A stretch of DNA of 64,000 bases from Sphingomonas corticis (GCF_012035195.1 NZ_JAAVJH010000001.1:62001-126000), one strand, 5' to 3'. Numbered from the stretch's first letter, positions 18,155 through 30,413 are shown. Numbers and translations are program-made. The notes: generated by a model from the letters alone, not told the origin.

Positions 18155-21100
18155 TCAGTTGTGCGGCTGCGAATAATAGGACTGCAACGGACGCACTTCA
18201 AGGTTGCGCAGGGCATCGGCGCGGATCGCCCTGGCCGCCTCCACGCTGGCGGAGGCGGTGGTGAAATACGGGATCTTGCCGTTCACCGCGCTGGCGCGGA
18301 TCGGCTGCGAATCCTTCAGCGACTGCCAGCCTTCCGTCGTGTTGAAGATCAAGGCGATGCCACCGTCCTTGATGCGGTCGACGATGTGCGGCCGGCCCTG
18401 CGCCACCTTGTTCACCGTCTCCACCGGCACGCCCGCGCGCGCCAGATAGTCCGCCGTGCCGCCGGTCGCGACGATGGCGAAACCCGCCGCCACCAGGTCG
18501 CGCACCGCGGGCAGGATCGCGGGCTTGTCCCCGTCCTTCACGCTGACGAACACCGCGCCCGATGCGGGCAGCAGCGTGCCGGCGCCGAGCTGCGACTTGG
18601 CAAAGGCGGTGGTAAAATCACGATCGATTCCCATCACCTCGCCCGTGCTCTTCATCTCCGGCGACAGCACCGGATCGATCCCGGGGAAGCGGTTGAAGGG
18701 AAACACCGCCTCCTTCACGGCGAAATAGTCGATGTCACGGTCGATCGCGGGCAGGTCGCGCAGCTTCTCCCCCGCCATCACGCGCGCGGCGATCTTCGCG
18801 ATCGGTGCGCCGATCGCCTTGGCGACGAACGGCACGGTGCGGGACGCGCGCGGGTTCACCTCGATGAGGTAGACGCTGCCGTCCTTCACCGCGAACTGGA
18901 TGTTCATCAGACCCTTCACGTCGAGCCCGCGGGCGAGCAGCTCGGTCTGCCGCTCGATCTCCGCGATCGTCTCCGGCGACAGCGAATAGGGCGGGATCGA
19001 GCAGGCGCTATCGCCCGAATGGACGCCGGCCTCCTCGATATGCTGGAGCACGCCGGCGACCACCACATCGTCCCCGTCGCAGATCGCGTCGACGTCCACC
19101 TCGGTCGCGTCGCGCAGATACTGGTCGATCAGCACAGGGGCGTCCCCCGACACCTGCACCGCCGTCTGGATGTAATCCTCCAGCTGCTGGTCGCTGTCGA
19201 CGATCTCCATCGCGCGGCCGCCCAGCACGTAGCTGGGGCGCATCAGCACCGGATAGCCGATGCGGTTGGCGACGTTCAGCGCCTCCTCGCGGCTGCGCGC
19301 GATGCCGTTGGCGGGCTGGAGCAGCTTCAGGCGGTTGACGAGCGCCGCGAACCGCTCGCGATCCTCGGCCAGGTCGATCGCGTCGGGCGAGGTGCCGAGG
19401 ATCGGGATTCCCGCCTTTTCCAGCGCGCGCGCCAGGTTCAGCGGCGTCTGCCCGCCGAATTGGACAATGACGCCGACCAGCTCGCCCGCCTGGCTCTCGA
19501 CGTGCAGGATCTCCAGCACGTCCTCAGCGGTCAGCGGCTCGAAGTACAGCCGGTCGGACGTGTCGTAATCGGTGCTGACCGTCTCCGGATTGCAATTGAC
19601 CATGATCGTCTCGAACCCGGCATCGGCCAGCGCGAAGCAGGCGTGGCAGCAGCAGTAATCGAACTCGATCCCCTGCCCGATCCGGTTCGGCCCGCCGCCC
19701 AGGATGACGATCTTGCGACGATCGGACGGCTGCGCCTCGTTCTCCGGCTCGCCGAAGGACGGAGCCTCGTAGGTCGAGTACATGTACGGAGTCTTCGCAT
19801 CGAACTCGGCGGCGCAGGTGTCGATCCGCTTGAAGACGGGGCGGACGCCCAGCTTGCACCGATGCTCGCGCACCTCCTCCTCCGTGACACCGCCGGTCAT
19901 CGCCTTCACGGCCTCGTGGATCAGGCCGCTGCCGCGCGCGATGCCGCGGCTCATGCCGCGCAGGTTGGCGGATTGCAGCGCGAGCCAGGCGAGGCGCTTG
20001 TCGCTGAAGCCCATCGCCTTCAGCCGGCGCATGCCGGCCGCCTCGATCGGCAGCCCGTCCTTCATCACCTCGGCCTCGGCGGCGACGATCTCCGCGATCC
20101 GCTCGATGAACCAGGGATCGAACTTTGCAATCGCGTTCACCTCCGCGACGGTGAAGCCCTCGCGCAATGCCTGTGCCGCGACGAGCAGCCGGTCGGGCGT
20201 GGGCGAGGCGAGCGCCGCCTCGATCTCCGCGCGCGGCGCGCCGGCGAGGCGATCGACCTGGTTGAAGCCGGACAGGCCGGTCTCCAGCCCGCGCAACGCC
20301 TTCTGCAACGATTCGTGAATGTTGCGGCCGATCGCCATGACCTCGCCCACCGACTTCATCGCGGTGCCCAGCGTCGCCTGCGCCCCCTTGAACTTTTCGA
20401 AGGCGAAGCGCGGGATCTTCGTGACGACATAGTCGATCGTCGGCTCGAAGGACGCGGGGGTAGCGCCGGTGATGTCGTTCTCGATCTCGTCCAGCGTGTA
20501 GCCGACCGCCAGCTTCGCAGCGACCTTCGCGATCGGAAAGCCGGTGGCCTTCGACGCCAAGGCCGAGGAGCGCGATACGCGCGGGTTCATCTCGATCACG
20601 ATCAGGCGGCCGTCCTTCGGATTGACCGCGAACTGGACGTTCGAACCCCCTGTTTCCACACCGATTTCGCGCAGCACCGCGATGCTGGCGTTCCGCATGA
20701 TCTGATATTCCTTATCGGTCAGCGTCAGCGCTGGCGCGACGGTGATGGAATCGCCAGTGTGGACGCCCATCGGATCGATGTTTTCGATCGAACAGATGAT
20801 GATGCAATTGTCCGCACGGTCGCGGACGACCTCCATCTCATATTCCTTCCAGCCGAGCAGCGATTCCTCGATCAGCACCTCGGTCGTGGGCGAGGCGTCC
20901 AGCCCCTTGCGGACGATCTCCAGGAACTCCTCGCGGTTGTAGGCGACGCCGCCGCCGGTGCCGCCCAGCGTGAAACTGGGCCGGATGATCGCGGGCAGGC
21001 CGACCTTCTCCAGCCCCGCCAGCGCCTCCGCCTCGGTATGCGCGATGTGCGAGCGCGCGGATTCCAGGCCGATCCTGTCCATCGCGTTGCGGAACTTCAG

Positions 21101-21487
21101 CCGGTCTTCCGCCTTGTCGATCGCTTCCGCATCGGCGCCGATCATCTGCACGCCGAACTTGGCCAGCGTGCCGTCGTGGAACAGCGCCAGCGCCGTGTTG
21201 AGCGCGGTTTGCCCGCCCATCGTCGGCAAAACCGCGTCCGGTCGCTCCTTCTCGATGATCTTCGCGACCACCTCCGGCGTGATCGGCTCCACGTACGTGG
21301 CGTCCGCCCCTTCGGGATCGGTCATGATCGTCGCCGGATTGGAGTTCACGAGGACGATGCGATAGCCTTCCTCGCGCAGCGCCTTGATCGCCTGCGTGCC
21401 CGAATAATCGAACTCGCACGCCTGCCCGATGACGATCGGCCCCGCGCCGATGACGAGGATGGAGGAGATGTCGGTGCGTTTGGGCAT
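18155..21487 (-). CDS. carB: Carbamoyl-phosphate synthase large subunit
   Basis: 1110 residues. Makes carbamoyl phosphate from bicarbonate, glutamine-derived ammonia and two ATP for arginine and pyrimidine synthesis. Two homologous ATP-grasp halves (N-terminal [22 protein letters not shown]; second half near [21 protein letters not shown]) and a C-terminal MGS-like allosteric domain ([14 protein letters not shown]...). The ATG at 21487 matches the family start and has GGAAGAG upstream; the longer frame to 21571 runs over the small gene before it. The start overlaps the stop of that gene by one base (TAATG). Confidence 0.98.
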   Translation of the reverse strand: MPKRTDISSILVIGAGPIVIGQACEFDYSGTQAIKALREEGYRIVLVNSNPATIMTDPEGADATYVEPITPEVVAKIIEKERPDAVLPTMGGQTALNTALALFHDGTLAKFGVQMIGADAEAIDKAEDRLKFRNAMDRIGLESARSHIAHTEAEALAGLEKVGLPAIIRPSFTLGGTGGGVAYNREEFLEIVRKGLDASPTTEVLIEESLLGWKEYEMEVVRDRADNCIIICSIENIDPMGVHTGDSITVAPALTLTDKEYQIMRNASIAVLREIGVETGGSNVQFAVNPKDGRLIVIEMNPRVSRSSALASKATGFPIAKVAAKLAVGYTLDEIENDITGATPASFEPTIDYVVTKIPRFAFEKFKGAQATLGTAMKSVGEVMAIGRNIHESLQKALRGLETGLSGFNQVDRLAGAPRAEIEAALASPTPDRLLVAAQALREGFTVAEVNAIAKFDPWFIERIAEIVAAEAEVMKDGLPIEAAGMRRLKAMGFSDKRLAWLALQSANLRGMSRGIARGSGLIHEAVKAMTGGVTEEEVREHRCKLGVRPVFKRIDTCAAEFDAKTPYMYSTYEAPSFGEPENEAQPSDRRKIVILGGGPNRIGQGIEFDYCCCHACFALADAGFETIMVNCNPETVSTDYDTSDRLYFEPLTAEDVLEILHVESQAGELVGVIVQFGGQTPLNLARALEKAGIPILGTSPDAIDLAEDRERFAALVNRLKLLQPANGIARSREEALNVANRIGYPVLMRPSYVLGGRAMEIVDSDQQLEDYIQTAVQVSGDAPVLIDQYLRDATEVDVDAICDGDDVVVAGVLQHIEEAGVHSGDSACSIPPYSLSPETIAEIERQTELLARGLDVKGLMNIQFAVKDGSVYLIEVNPRASRTVPFVAKAIGAPIAKIAARVMAGEKLRDLPAIDRDIDYFAVKEAVFPFNRFPGIDPVLSPEMKSTGEVMGIDRDFTTAFAKSQLGAGTLLPASGAVFVSVKDGDKPAILPAVRDLVAAGFAIVATGGTADYLARAGVPVETVNKVAQGRPHIVDRIKDGGIALIFNTTEGWQSLKDSQPIRASAVNGKIPYFTTASASVEAARAIRADALRNLEVRPLQSYYSQPHN

Positions 21488-21756
21488 TAGTTCTCTTCCG
21501 AAGCTGGTGCATTGCCGATGAAGGAGGTTCTGTTCATCGACACGACGGCGCTGACTTTTCTGAGCACGCACTCAGTCTGAGTGAAATCAACATTCGGGCC
21601 GCCGCGAAACACCACCTCACTGCCATTCATGACGACCGCTTCGTGCGGGACATGACATGCGTCTGCCATTGCGTGCAGGTCAGCCTGGGTCACTTCACGG
21701 CGACGCTGGGCCGGTTGCGCCGCAACCTGCATGGCAAGTGCGACCAATACGCTCAT
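21487..21756 (-). CDS. Small exported hypothetical protein between carA and carB
   Basis: 89 residues. Starts with a short hydrophobic leader ([14 protein letters not shown]) that may be a signal peptide with a possible cut after AAQ or AQP. Two cysteines (ADACHVP and TECVLRK) follow. The ATG overlaps the carA stop (ATGA) and the stop overlaps the carB start (TAATG), so it is embedded in the operon. Base composition is visibly less GC-rich than carA and carB. No family recognised; it could have been inserted into the operon late. Confidence 0.7.
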   Translation of the reverse strand: MSVLVALAMQVAAQPAQRRREVTQADLHAMADACHVPHEAVVMNGSEVVFRGGPNVDFTQTECVLRKVSAVVSMNRTSFIGNAPASEEN

Positions 21757-22922
21757 TTACCTAGCGCCCCCACGAACCGCTCGAACAGATACAAACTGTC
21801 CTGCGGCCCCGGGCTCGCCTCCGGGTGATATTGCACGCTGAACGCCCGCCCCCCGTCCAGCTCCAGCCCCGCGTTCGAGCCGTCGAACAGCGATACGTGC
21901 GTCTCGCGCGCGTTCGCGGGCAGGCTCTCGCGCTCCACGGCGAAACCGTGGTTCATGCTGGTGATCTCGACCGCGCCGTCGCTGAGGCGCTTGACCGGGT
22001 GGTTGGCGCCGCGGTGGCCCTGGAACATCTTGGTGGTGCGCGCGCCGACCGCCAGCGCGAGCAGCTGGTGGCCCAGGCAGATGCCGAACAGCGGCTTGTC
22101 CGTGTCGAGCAGCTGACGGATCACCGGCACGGCGTACTCGCCGGTCGCGGCGGGGTCACCGGGACCGTTCGACAGGAAGATGCCGTCCGGCGACAATGCC
22201 ATGATCTCGTCGAAGGTCGCGGTAGCGGGCACCACCGATACCTTCGCACCCGCCTTCACGATGTTGCGAAAGATATTGAATTTGCTGCCGTAATCGATCG
22301 CGACGACATGGGGACGCTCGCCCTCTCCCGCGGCCTCGTAACCGAAGCCCAGCCGCCACACGCCGCCCTCCCACGACCCGTGCGTCTCGCGCGTCACGCT
22401 CTTGGCGAGGTCCATGCCCTCCAGCCCGGGCCAGCCCTTCGCCATGGCCAGCAGGACGTCGAGATCGAACTCGCCGGTCGGCGAGTGCGCCACCACGCCG
22501 TTGGGCGCGCCTCCTGCGCGGATGCGGCGGGTGAGCGCGCGGGTGTCGATGCCGGCAAGCCCGATGCGCGCGTGCCGCTTCATCCAGCCGTCAAGGTTCT
22601 CCATTGCCCGGAAATTCGACGGCGCGGTCGGATCCTCGCGCACGATCATGCCCAGTGCGTGCGGCGCATCTGCCTCCACGTCGTCCGCATTGGCGCCGAC
22701 GTTGCCGATATGCGGGAAGGTGAAGGTGATGATCTGCCCCGCGAAGGACGGGTCGGTCATGATCTCCTGATAGCCGGTCATCGCGGTGTGGAAGCACACC
22801 TCGCCCACCGCCTCGCCTTCCGCGCCAAAGCCCCTGCCCCACGCGACCTCGCCATTGGCGAGGACGAGGACCCCCGTCGCTCCTTCCGGTTTGGACGCAG
22901 GCGTGATGGTCGGCTCGGCCAT
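21753..22922 (-). CDS. carA: Carbamoyl-phosphate synthase small (glutaminase) subunit
   Basis: 389 residues. Hydrolyses glutamine and channels ammonia to CarB. N-terminal CPSase small-chain domain (VCFHTAMTGYQEIMTDPSF), then a class I amidotransferase domain with the nucleophile in FGICLGHQLLALA (about residue 275) and the His/Glu pair in QYHPEASPGP near the end. First gene of carA-small ORF-carB. It is divergent from yqeY across 97 bases that must hold both promoters; no clear -35/-10 is seen. Confidence 0.97.
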   Translation of the reverse strand: MAEPTITPASKPEGATGVLVLANGEVAWGRGFGAEGEAVGEVCFHTAMTGYQEIMTDPSFAGQIITFTFPHIGNVGANADDVEADAPHALGMIVREDPTAPSNFRAMENLDGWMKRHARIGLAGIDTRALTRRIRAGGAPNGVVAHSPTGEFDLDVLLAMAKGWPGLEGMDLAKSVTRETHGSWEGGVWRLGFGYEAAGEGERPHVVAIDYGSKFNIFRNIVKAGAKVSVVPATATFDEIMALSPDGIFLSNGPGDPAATGEYAVPVIRQLLDTDKPLFGICLGHQLLALAVGARTTKMFQGHRGANHPVKRLSDGAVEITSMNHGFAVERESLPANARETHVSLFDGSNAGLELDGGRAFSVQYHPEASPGPQDSLYLFERFVGALGK

Positions 22923-23019
22923 GATCGGCGGGCACTCCTTGAGCTTGTCGGCGATGTCGCTAAGCCCCGCCCGCTAGAGACGCGGCACCGGCGCGTCAAC
23001 GCATAAGGGACGAGACGAC

Positions 23020-23490
23020 ATGATACGCGACGACATCAAGGCCGCGCAGATCGCCGCCATGAAGGCGGGCGACAAGGAGACGCGCGCCGCGATCTCGCTG
23101 ATCCAGGCGGCGGTGAAGAACCGCGACATCGAGGCGCGCGCCCCTCAATCAAGAGCTGGCAAGGCGCCGGAGGACGACGACGCGCTGGTCGTGGAGGTGC
23201 TGCAGAAGATGGTGAAGCAGCGCCGCGAATCGATCGAGATGTACCGCAAGGGCGGACGCGAGGAACTGGCTGCTTCCGAGGAGGCGGAGGTCGCGGTGAT
23301 CGAGCGCTTCCTGCCCGCGCAGCTGGACGAGGCCGCGACAAAGGCGGCGATCGAGGCGATCAAGGCGGAGATCGGTGCGAGCGGGATGAAGGACATGGGC
23401 CGGGTGATGGCGGAACTGAAGGCCCGGCACGGCACGCAGTTGGACATGAGCAAGGCGAGCGGATGGGTGAAGGGGGCTTTGGCCGGCTGA
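23020..23490 (+). CDS. GatB/YqeY domain protein
   Basis: 156-residue helical YqeY-family protein, related to the tail domain of the GatB amidotransferase subunit; may help tRNA-dependent amidation, but its role is unproven. Family marks: DDIKAAQIAAMKAGDKETRAAISLIQAAVKNRDIE near the start (cited in part), VVEVLQKMVKQRRESIEMY in the centre and GRVMAELKARHG near the end. A short less-GC-rich stretch (about 23143-23160) encodes a loop APQSRAGKAPE. A REP-like half element follows the stop. Confidence 0.9.
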   Translation: MIRDDIKAAQIAAMKAGDKETRAAISLIQAAVKNRDIEARAPQSRAGKAPEDDDALVVEVLQKMVKQRRESIEMYRKGGREELAASEEAEVAVIERFLPAQLDEAATKAAIEAIKAEIGASGMKDMGRVMAELKARHGTQLDMSKASGWVKGALAG

Positions 23491-23493
23491 TGG

Positions 23494-23525
23494 TCCGTTC
23501 GTCCTGAGCCTGTCGAAGGACGTGT
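23494..23525. repeat. Single REP-like arm
   Basis: GTCCGTTCGTCCTGAGCCTG.. continues TCGAAGGACGTG: one arm of the repeat family, with its inverted partners about 330 bases away at 23855-23926. Confidence 0.75.
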
Positions 23526-23574
23526 GGCGCACGAAATGCTCGACCGAATCATCCCGCTGTGGCACGCGCGAACG

Positions 23575-23949
23575 ATGGCGTTCTGGGTGTATCTTCTCCG
23601 CTGCGGAGACGGCAGCTTCTACGCCGGCCATACAGACGCACTCGACGCTCGCATCGCTGCGCACCTGAACGGCAAAGGAAGCGACCACACGGCACGGCGG
23701 CAGCCGGTCACCTTCGCATGGGCACAGGGTTTCCCTAGCAGGATCGAGGCTCTCGAAAGCGAGCGCCGGATCAAGGGCTGGTCGCGTGCCAAGAAGGAGG
23801 CGATGATCGTCGGCGATTGGGAGCGCGTATCTCGATTGGCATGTTCGAACGGCGCACGTCCTTCGACAAGCTCAGGACGAACGGTGGACCCGGGAGCCGT
23901 TCGTGCTGAGCCTGTCGAAGCACGTGCGTTAGGCGCGGCCAGCCGATGA
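23575..23949 (+). CDS. GIY-YIG nuclease-superfamily protein with a repeat-encoded tail
   Basis: 124 residues from the ATG at 23575, which gives the usual start MAFWVYLLRCGDG; an in-frame ATG at 23524 would add 17 atypical residues. The GIY-YIG core is VYLLRC..GSFYAGHT, with H/K/E residues in SDHTARR and EALESERRIKGW, as in the small UPF0213/YhbQ-like proteins. Nuclease activity is unproven for these. The last about 33 residues (SNGARPSTSSGRT..., RAEPVEARA) are translated REP-like repeat (23855-23926). The stop overlaps the dnaG start (ATGA). Confidence 0.8.
   Translation: MAFWVYLLRCGDGSFYAGHTDALDARIAAHLNGKGSDHTARRQPVTFAWAQGFPSRIEALESERRIKGWSRAKKEAMIVGDWERVSRLACSNGARPSTSSGRTVDPGAVRAEPVEARALGAASR
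23855..23926. repeat. REP-like palindrome pair inside a coding region
   Basis: Right arm CACGTCCTTCGACAAGCTCA.. (23855-23884) and left arm CCGTTCGTGCTGAGCCTGTC.. (23897-23926), separated by 12 bases. The order is the reverse of that at 5860 and 13518. It forms the 3' end of the GIY-YIG gene. Confidence 0.82.
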
Positions 23950-25802
23950 GTCTCACCCCCGCCTTCCTCGACGAGCTTCGCGCACGCACGTCGCTGTCCG
24001 CGCTCGTCGGCAAGACGGTGAAGCTGACCAAGGCGGGGCGCGAGCACAAGGGCTGCTGCCCCTTTCACAACGAGAAGACGCCGTCGTTCTACGTCAACGA
24101 CGACAAGGGCTTCTATCACTGCTTCGGCTGCTCGGCGCACGGCGACGCGATCCGCTGGATGACCGACCAGCGCGGGCTGCCGTTCATCGACGCGGTGAAG
24201 GAACTGGCCGCCGCCGCGGGGCTGGAGATGCCGGCGCAGGACAAGCGTGCGGTGCAGAAGGCGGAGCGGGCGAAGTCGCTGCACGACGTGATGCAGGCGG
24301 CGGCGGAGTGGTTCGAGACGCAATTGGGCGGGCTGGACGGCGCGGAGGCGCGCGCATTGCTGGAACGGCGGGGGATCGCCGAGGCGACCCGGCGCGCGTT
24401 CGGCATCGGCTATGCGCCCGACAGCCGCTCCAAGCTGCGCACCGCGCTGCGCGACTTCGGCGACGCGATGCTGATCGAGGCGGGGCTGCTGATCCAGGTG
24501 GACGGCCCAACTGGACCTCGGGAGCCGTACGACCGCTTCCGCGGGCGGTTGATGATTCCGATCAGGGACGCGCGCGGCAAGGTGATCGCCTTCGGCGGGC
24601 GGATCATCGGAGAGGGCGAGCCCAAGTATCTGAACTCGCCCGACACCCCGCTCTTCGACAAGGGGCGCACGCTCTACAACCTCGACCGGGCGTCCGCCGC
24701 CGCGCGCAAGGCCGACCGCGTGTTCGTGGTCGAGGGGTATATGGACGCGATCGCGCTGGCGCAGGGCGGCATCGCGGAGGCGGTGGCGCCGCTGGGCACC
24801 GCGCTGACCGAGCATCAGATCGAGCGGCTGTGGCGGATGGTCGACGTGCCGACGCTCTGTCTCGACGGCGATGGCGCCGGGCAGAAGGCGGCGGTCCGCG
24901 CCGCGCATCGCGCGCTGCCGCTGCTGCAACCGGGAAAGAGCCTGTCGTTCGTCACGCTGCCCGACGGGCAGGACCCGGACGACGTGATGAAGAAGGGCGG
25001 CGCCTCCGCTTTCGAGGAGCTGGCGCGCCAGCCCGAGGCGCTGGTCGACCGGTTGTGGAAGCACGAGCTGGCGGCCGAACCGCTGGTCACGCCGGAGCAG
25101 CGCGCGGGCCTGCGCGCCCGGCTGCGGGAGCTGGCCAACACGATCGCGGACAAGGAGGTGCGGCTGGAATATGTCGCGGCCTTCAACACCCGGTTGTGGG
25201 ACTTCTCGCATCCCGAGCGACCGAGCCAGTCGTTCCGCACCTTCGACAACGGCAAGCGCGGCAAGGCGCCGTACCAGCCGGTGTCCGAGCGCGTGCTGGC
25301 GATCTCCAAGGCCGGGATCGACCAGGTCACGATCGTCCCGGCGCTGTTCCGCGGGCTGATCCTCTATCCCGACATGATCCGCCCGCTGTCCGAAACGCTG
25401 GTGCGCATCCCCGTCAACGCCATCCGGCTGCGGCAGGTGCGCGAGCGGCTGCTGGACGCCGCGCTGCACGAGGACGCCCTTGATTCCGCGCGGGTGCTGA
25501 CCATCTTGCGGCAGGATGCCCTCGAACCCGTGGTGAAGAAGCTTGGGGAGGTGACGCTTGCGTTTTCCTTCCTCGCTCATAAAGCCGAGCCTGAACAGGC
25601 GCGGCGCGACCTCGCGCTCGTGGCGGAGAAACTGGACGTCGGTCCCGCGATCGAGACGGAGATCGCCGAGGCGCGGACACGCTACTCGGACGGCTGGAAC
25701 GAACGCGATTACGAGGAATATGTCCGGCTGCTGAAGGCGAAGCAGCGGATGGACGAGGTGTTCATGGACGCGCTGCTGCCGGACGAGGCACCGGCAGCGT
25801 GA
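23946..25802 (+). CDS. dnaG: DNA primase
   Basis: 618 residues. Makes RNA primers for replication. N-terminal CHC2-type zinc-binding domain (GCCPFHNEKTPSF...YHCFGCSAHGD), primase core with the TOPRIM motif VFVVEGYMDAIAL (about residue 262) and the acidic DGDGAGQKAA (about 303), then a C-terminal helicase-binding region. Followed after 17 bases by rpoD, the classic macromolecular-synthesis arrangement without rpsU. Its ATG overlaps the stop of the GIY-YIG gene. Confidence 0.97.
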   Translation: MSLTPAFLDELRARTSLSALVGKTVKLTKAGREHKGCCPFHNEKTPSFYVNDDKGFYHCFGCSAHGDAIRWMTDQRGLPFIDAVKELAAAAGLEMPAQDKRAVQKAERAKSLHDVMQAAAEWFETQLGGLDGAEARALLERRGIAEATRRAFGIGYAPDSRSKLRTALRDFGDAMLIEAGLLIQVDGPTGPREPYDRFRGRLMIPIRDARGKVIAFGGRIIGEGEPKYLNSPDTPLFDKGRTLYNLDRASAAARKADRVFVVEGYMDAIALAQGGIAEAVAPLGTALTEHQIERLWRMVDVPTLCLDGDGAGQKAAVRAAHRALPLLQPGKSLSFVTLPDGQDPDDVMKKGGASAFEELARQPEALVDRLWKHELAAEPLVTPEQRAGLRARLRELANTIADKEVRLEYVAAFNTRLWDFSHPERPSQSFRTFDNGKRGKAPYQPVSERVLAISKAGIDQVTIVPALFRGLILYPDMIRPLSETLVRIPVNAIRLRQVRERLLDAALHEDALDSARVLTILRQDALEPVVKKLGEVTLAFSFLAHKAEPEQARRDLALVAEKLDVGPAIETEIAEARTRYSDGWNERDYEEYVRLLKAKQRMDEVFMDALLPDEAPAA

Positions 25803-25819
25803 GCGATTGAAGGACGATT

Positions 25820-27850
<2,031 letters not shown>

Positions 27851-27856
27851 GCTCGT

Positions 27857-27890
27857 GTGCCCCGGCCCGGTCCTGACCGGGACGGGGCAC
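27857..27890 (+). terminator. Terminator after rpoD
   Basis: Outer 8-bp stem GTGCCCCG / CGGGGCAC and inner stem CCCGGT / ACCGGG separated by one mismatch, then TATTTGTC. It starts 6 bases after the rpoD stop. The last base is the end of the convergent peptidase gene, so it may work both ways. Confidence 0.75.
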
Positions 27891-29566
27891 TATTTGTCGT
27901 TGCTGTACACCGCCACGCTCGGCGCCATCGCATCCAGCCGCACCGACAGCGCCACGCCCGCTGCGGCGACGAGCAGCATCGCGGCAAGCGTCAGCGCGAT
28001 ACGACGGCGCACCGGGCCGGCGAGCGGCAGCAGCGCCGAGGCCGCGATCGCCAGCGGCAGCAGCGCCGCCTGCGGCGTCGTCGGCCCGACCGCCTGCATC
28101 AGGAAGAAGCCGAAGCCGAGCACGTAGCCGACGACCAGCGCGGCGACCGCCGGCGACAGCCATCGCCACCCGGCGCCGGCGGCCAGCCCGCCGAGCATCA
28201 GCGGGATCGCCAGCGGGTAGCTCGCCGTCGGCGCGGCCGCCTGGGCGAGGAGGCCGAGCAGCGCGAGCGGCAGCGCCGCCCCGGCGACGATGCCCGGCGT
28301 GGCAGGGCGGCGCAGCACGAACGCCGCGACGCACGCCAGCGCCGCGCCGCACGCCACCAACGCCTGCGCCTGCAACCGCGGGACGGCGGCGAGCCGGTCG
28401 TAGTAGTTCACCGGCCCGTCCGCACCCGACAGCAGGTTCAGCAGCGTCAGCGCCGCCGCCGCGAGGACGACCAGCGCGACCATCGCCCCCGCCCCCCGCG
28501 GTACCGCGGCGAGGTCCCGCCGCGCCGCGACCGCGTAGCCGGCGATGCCGATCGCGAGCCACAGCCAGCCGAGCGCCGCGGGATAGCCGACGAGGAACAG
28601 GCCATAGGCGTCGAAGAAGGTCCGGTCGGGCGCGGCGCGCGGCAGCGTGGGGGCGGCGAGCAGCGCGCGCGTCAGGTCCAGCACCTGCCCGCCCATGTCC
28701 TGCACCGCCCCGGTGTCGACGATCGCAGGCGTGGAGAGCGGCGAGTGGTAATAACCCGCGCGGCCGATGAAGGCGAAATTCCAGCCCTGCCAGCCGCCCT
28801 TCTTCGCCGGCGTGAAGTCGGTGCTGTTGGGCAGCCGCTCGTAGATGAAGGCGGACAGCGAAGTGGCGACCGGGCCGCCGACCGCCCGTGCGAACAGGCG
28901 CATCCCCTCGCCGTTGCCGCGCCCGGTCTCGAACATGGCGGCACGCCCGCCGCCGCCGCGCGACTCCAGGTTGATGACGCTGCCGACGCGGGTGCGCGCC
29001 GGGTCGGCCGAGAAGAAGGCGCGGGCGCCCTCCAGCCCCAGTTCCTCGCCGTCGGTCAGCAGCAGCATCAGGTCGCGCCGCGGCGGGCCGGCGGTTCGTA
29101 CTGCGCGCGCGACCTCCAGCGCGGCGGCGACCCCGCTCGCATCGTCGGCCGCGCCGGGCGAGCCCCACACGCTGTCGAAGTGCGCCATCAGCAGCACCGC
29201 GGGCAGGCGCCGGTCGCGGCCGCGCATCGTCGCCACCAGGCTGACCACCGCGGGCGCTGGCGCGGGCCGTCCGCGCCACCGGTCCAGCTTCCTGCGGCCG
29301 CTCGCACTCAGCGTCGAGCGCAGCGGCCGCACCTCCATGCCCAGCGCCTGCAATCGTCGCGTCAGATAGGCGCGCACGCGGGCATTCTCCGCGCTGCCCG
29401 TCGGGTGCGGCGCACGGGCGATGGCGCGCACGTCGCGCATCGCCCGGCCGGCGGAGAACTCGCGCGCAGGCGCATCGGACGGCGCGGCGCGCGGCGGCGT
29501 GGTGGCGAGGACCGCCAGCAGCGCGGCCCCCGCCAGCGCGATCACCATCGCGAACCAATTGCGCAT
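27890..29566 (-). CDS. M28-family membrane metallopeptidase
   Basis: 558 residues from the ATG at 29566, which has GGGAGGG upstream; an in-frame start at 29623 would add 19 polar residues before the leader. N-terminal hydrophobic anchor (about residues 5-25), then the zinc peptidase domain with LMAHFDSVWGSPGAADDASG (cited to 20), catalytic Glu in DGEELGLEGA and further ligands. The C-terminal half carries about eight hydrophobic spans. This fits the Fxna/ER-aminopeptidase-like M28 proteins with membrane domain. Peptidase domain faces the periplasm; substrate unknown. Confidence 0.86.
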   Translation of the reverse strand: MRNWFAMVIALAGAALLAVLATTPPRAAPSDAPAREFSAGRAMRDVRAIARAPHPTGSAENARVRAYLTRRLQALGMEVRPLRSTLSASGRRKLDRWRGRPAPAPAVVSLVATMRGRDRRLPAVLLMAHFDSVWGSPGAADDASGVAAALEVARAVRTAGPPRRDLMLLLTDGEELGLEGARAFFSADPARTRVGSVINLESRGGGGRAAMFETGRGNGEGMRLFARAVGGPVATSLSAFIYERLPNSTDFTPAKKGGWQGWNFAFIGRAGYYHSPLSTPAIVDTGAVQDMGGQVLDLTRALLAAPTLPRAAPDRTFFDAYGLFLVGYPAALGWLWLAIGIAGYAVAARRDLAAVPRGAGAMVALVVLAAAALTLLNLLSGADGPVNYYDRLAAVPRLQAQALVACGAALACVAAFVLRRPATPGIVAGAALPLALLGLLAQAAAPTASYPLAIPLMLGGLAAGAGWRWLSPAVAALVVGYVLGFGFFLMQAVGPTTPQAALLPLAIAASALLPLAGPVRRRIALTLAAMLLVAAAGVALSVRLDAMAPSVAVYSNDK

Positions 29567-29691
29567 CGCGCCCTCCCCGTTCGTCTTTTTCTCGCAGGAT
29601 GCCAGCGGCTCGGCGGCGGTCAAGCCACGTAAACCCCGCCTTTACGCTGTGCGCGATATCGCCGCCCCGTCCGGTTTGAGTGGAGATGGGC

Positions 29692-30348
29692 ATGGAAGCG
29701 GCGAATCTGGCCAGCAGCGGTCCATCCGCGACGATCCTGGCGCTGGTGGCGGCGGACGGCACGGCCGCGGCCGACCACGCCGCCGCCCTCAGCCGTCCCG
29801 GCGCCGCGCTGCGCGACGTCGCCGACGCCATCCACACCCTGTGCATCCTGCACGGCAGCCTGCCCGGCATCGTCGATCACGTGAAGGACGGCTGCACCGA
29901 CCCGACCGCCCGCGCCTGGCTGGACATCGCCGCCACCGCGGTGACGGCGGAGCGCGGCGCGCTGGCGCGGCTCGCCTCCGCGGTGGGGCCGCAGCCGTCC
30001 ACTCCGGGCCAGGCCGCCTCCGAAGGGGCCGTCACCGGGCAGCGCCACGCGCTGGACATGCTGGCGCGGTCCGATCGCGCGGGCTGCGCGCTCGGCACCG
30101 CGCTCGCCTTCGTGCTCGATTGGGCGGCGGTGCGCGGGGTGCTGGATGCCGGAGCGGCGCGGTGCGGCGTGGCGCCTCTGCCGCCGTTCGGGCCGCTGGT
30201 CGCGGAGACTCGCCACTTCCTCGCCGGGCTGGAGCCCGGCTTTTCGACGCAGCGCGCCATGGTGTTCGGGGCGCAGCAGATGCTCGCGCAGCATCGCGGG
30301 CTGTGGCACCTGCTGGAGGCGCGCGCCTCCGCCCGCGCGGCACGGTAG
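29692..30348 (+). CDS. Hypothetical alanine-rich helical protein
   Basis: 218 residues if started at the ATG at 29692, which has GGAG six bases before it; GTG 29680 and ATG 29686 are alternatives. The sequence is almost all alpha-helical, with scattered His and Cys (HTLCILHGSLPGIVDH) and no signal peptide or membrane span. It may belong to the sphingomonad DUF6975 group, but this rests on memory of general form, not on a clear motif. It lies 65 bases upstream of the MoxR gene on the same strand. Confidence 0.65.
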   Translation: MEAANLASSGPSATILALVAADGTAAADHAAALSRPGAALRDVADAIHTLCILHGSLPGIVDHVKDGCTDPTARAWLDIAATAVTAERGALARLASAVGPQPSTPGQAASEGAVTGQRHALDMLARSDRAGCALGTALAFVLDWAAVRGVLDAGAARCGVAPLPPFGPLVAETRHFLAGLEPGFSTQRAMVFGAQQMLAQHRGLWHLLEARASARAAR

Positions 30349-30413
30349 CTTGCGCCCCGCGCGCGATTGACGCTATCGCCGTACCCGGTTTTGGAACGGG
30401 ACGGGATGGGTCG

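Noticed and set aside
17921..21490. 1189-codon open frame opposite carB
   Set aside because: Antisense shadow of carB with no domains; long antisense frames are expected at this GC content.
23020..23950. CRISPR array suspected from the repeated arms near 23.5-23.9 kb
   Set aside because: Only three arms with irregular spacing and inverted order; no spacers or cas genes.
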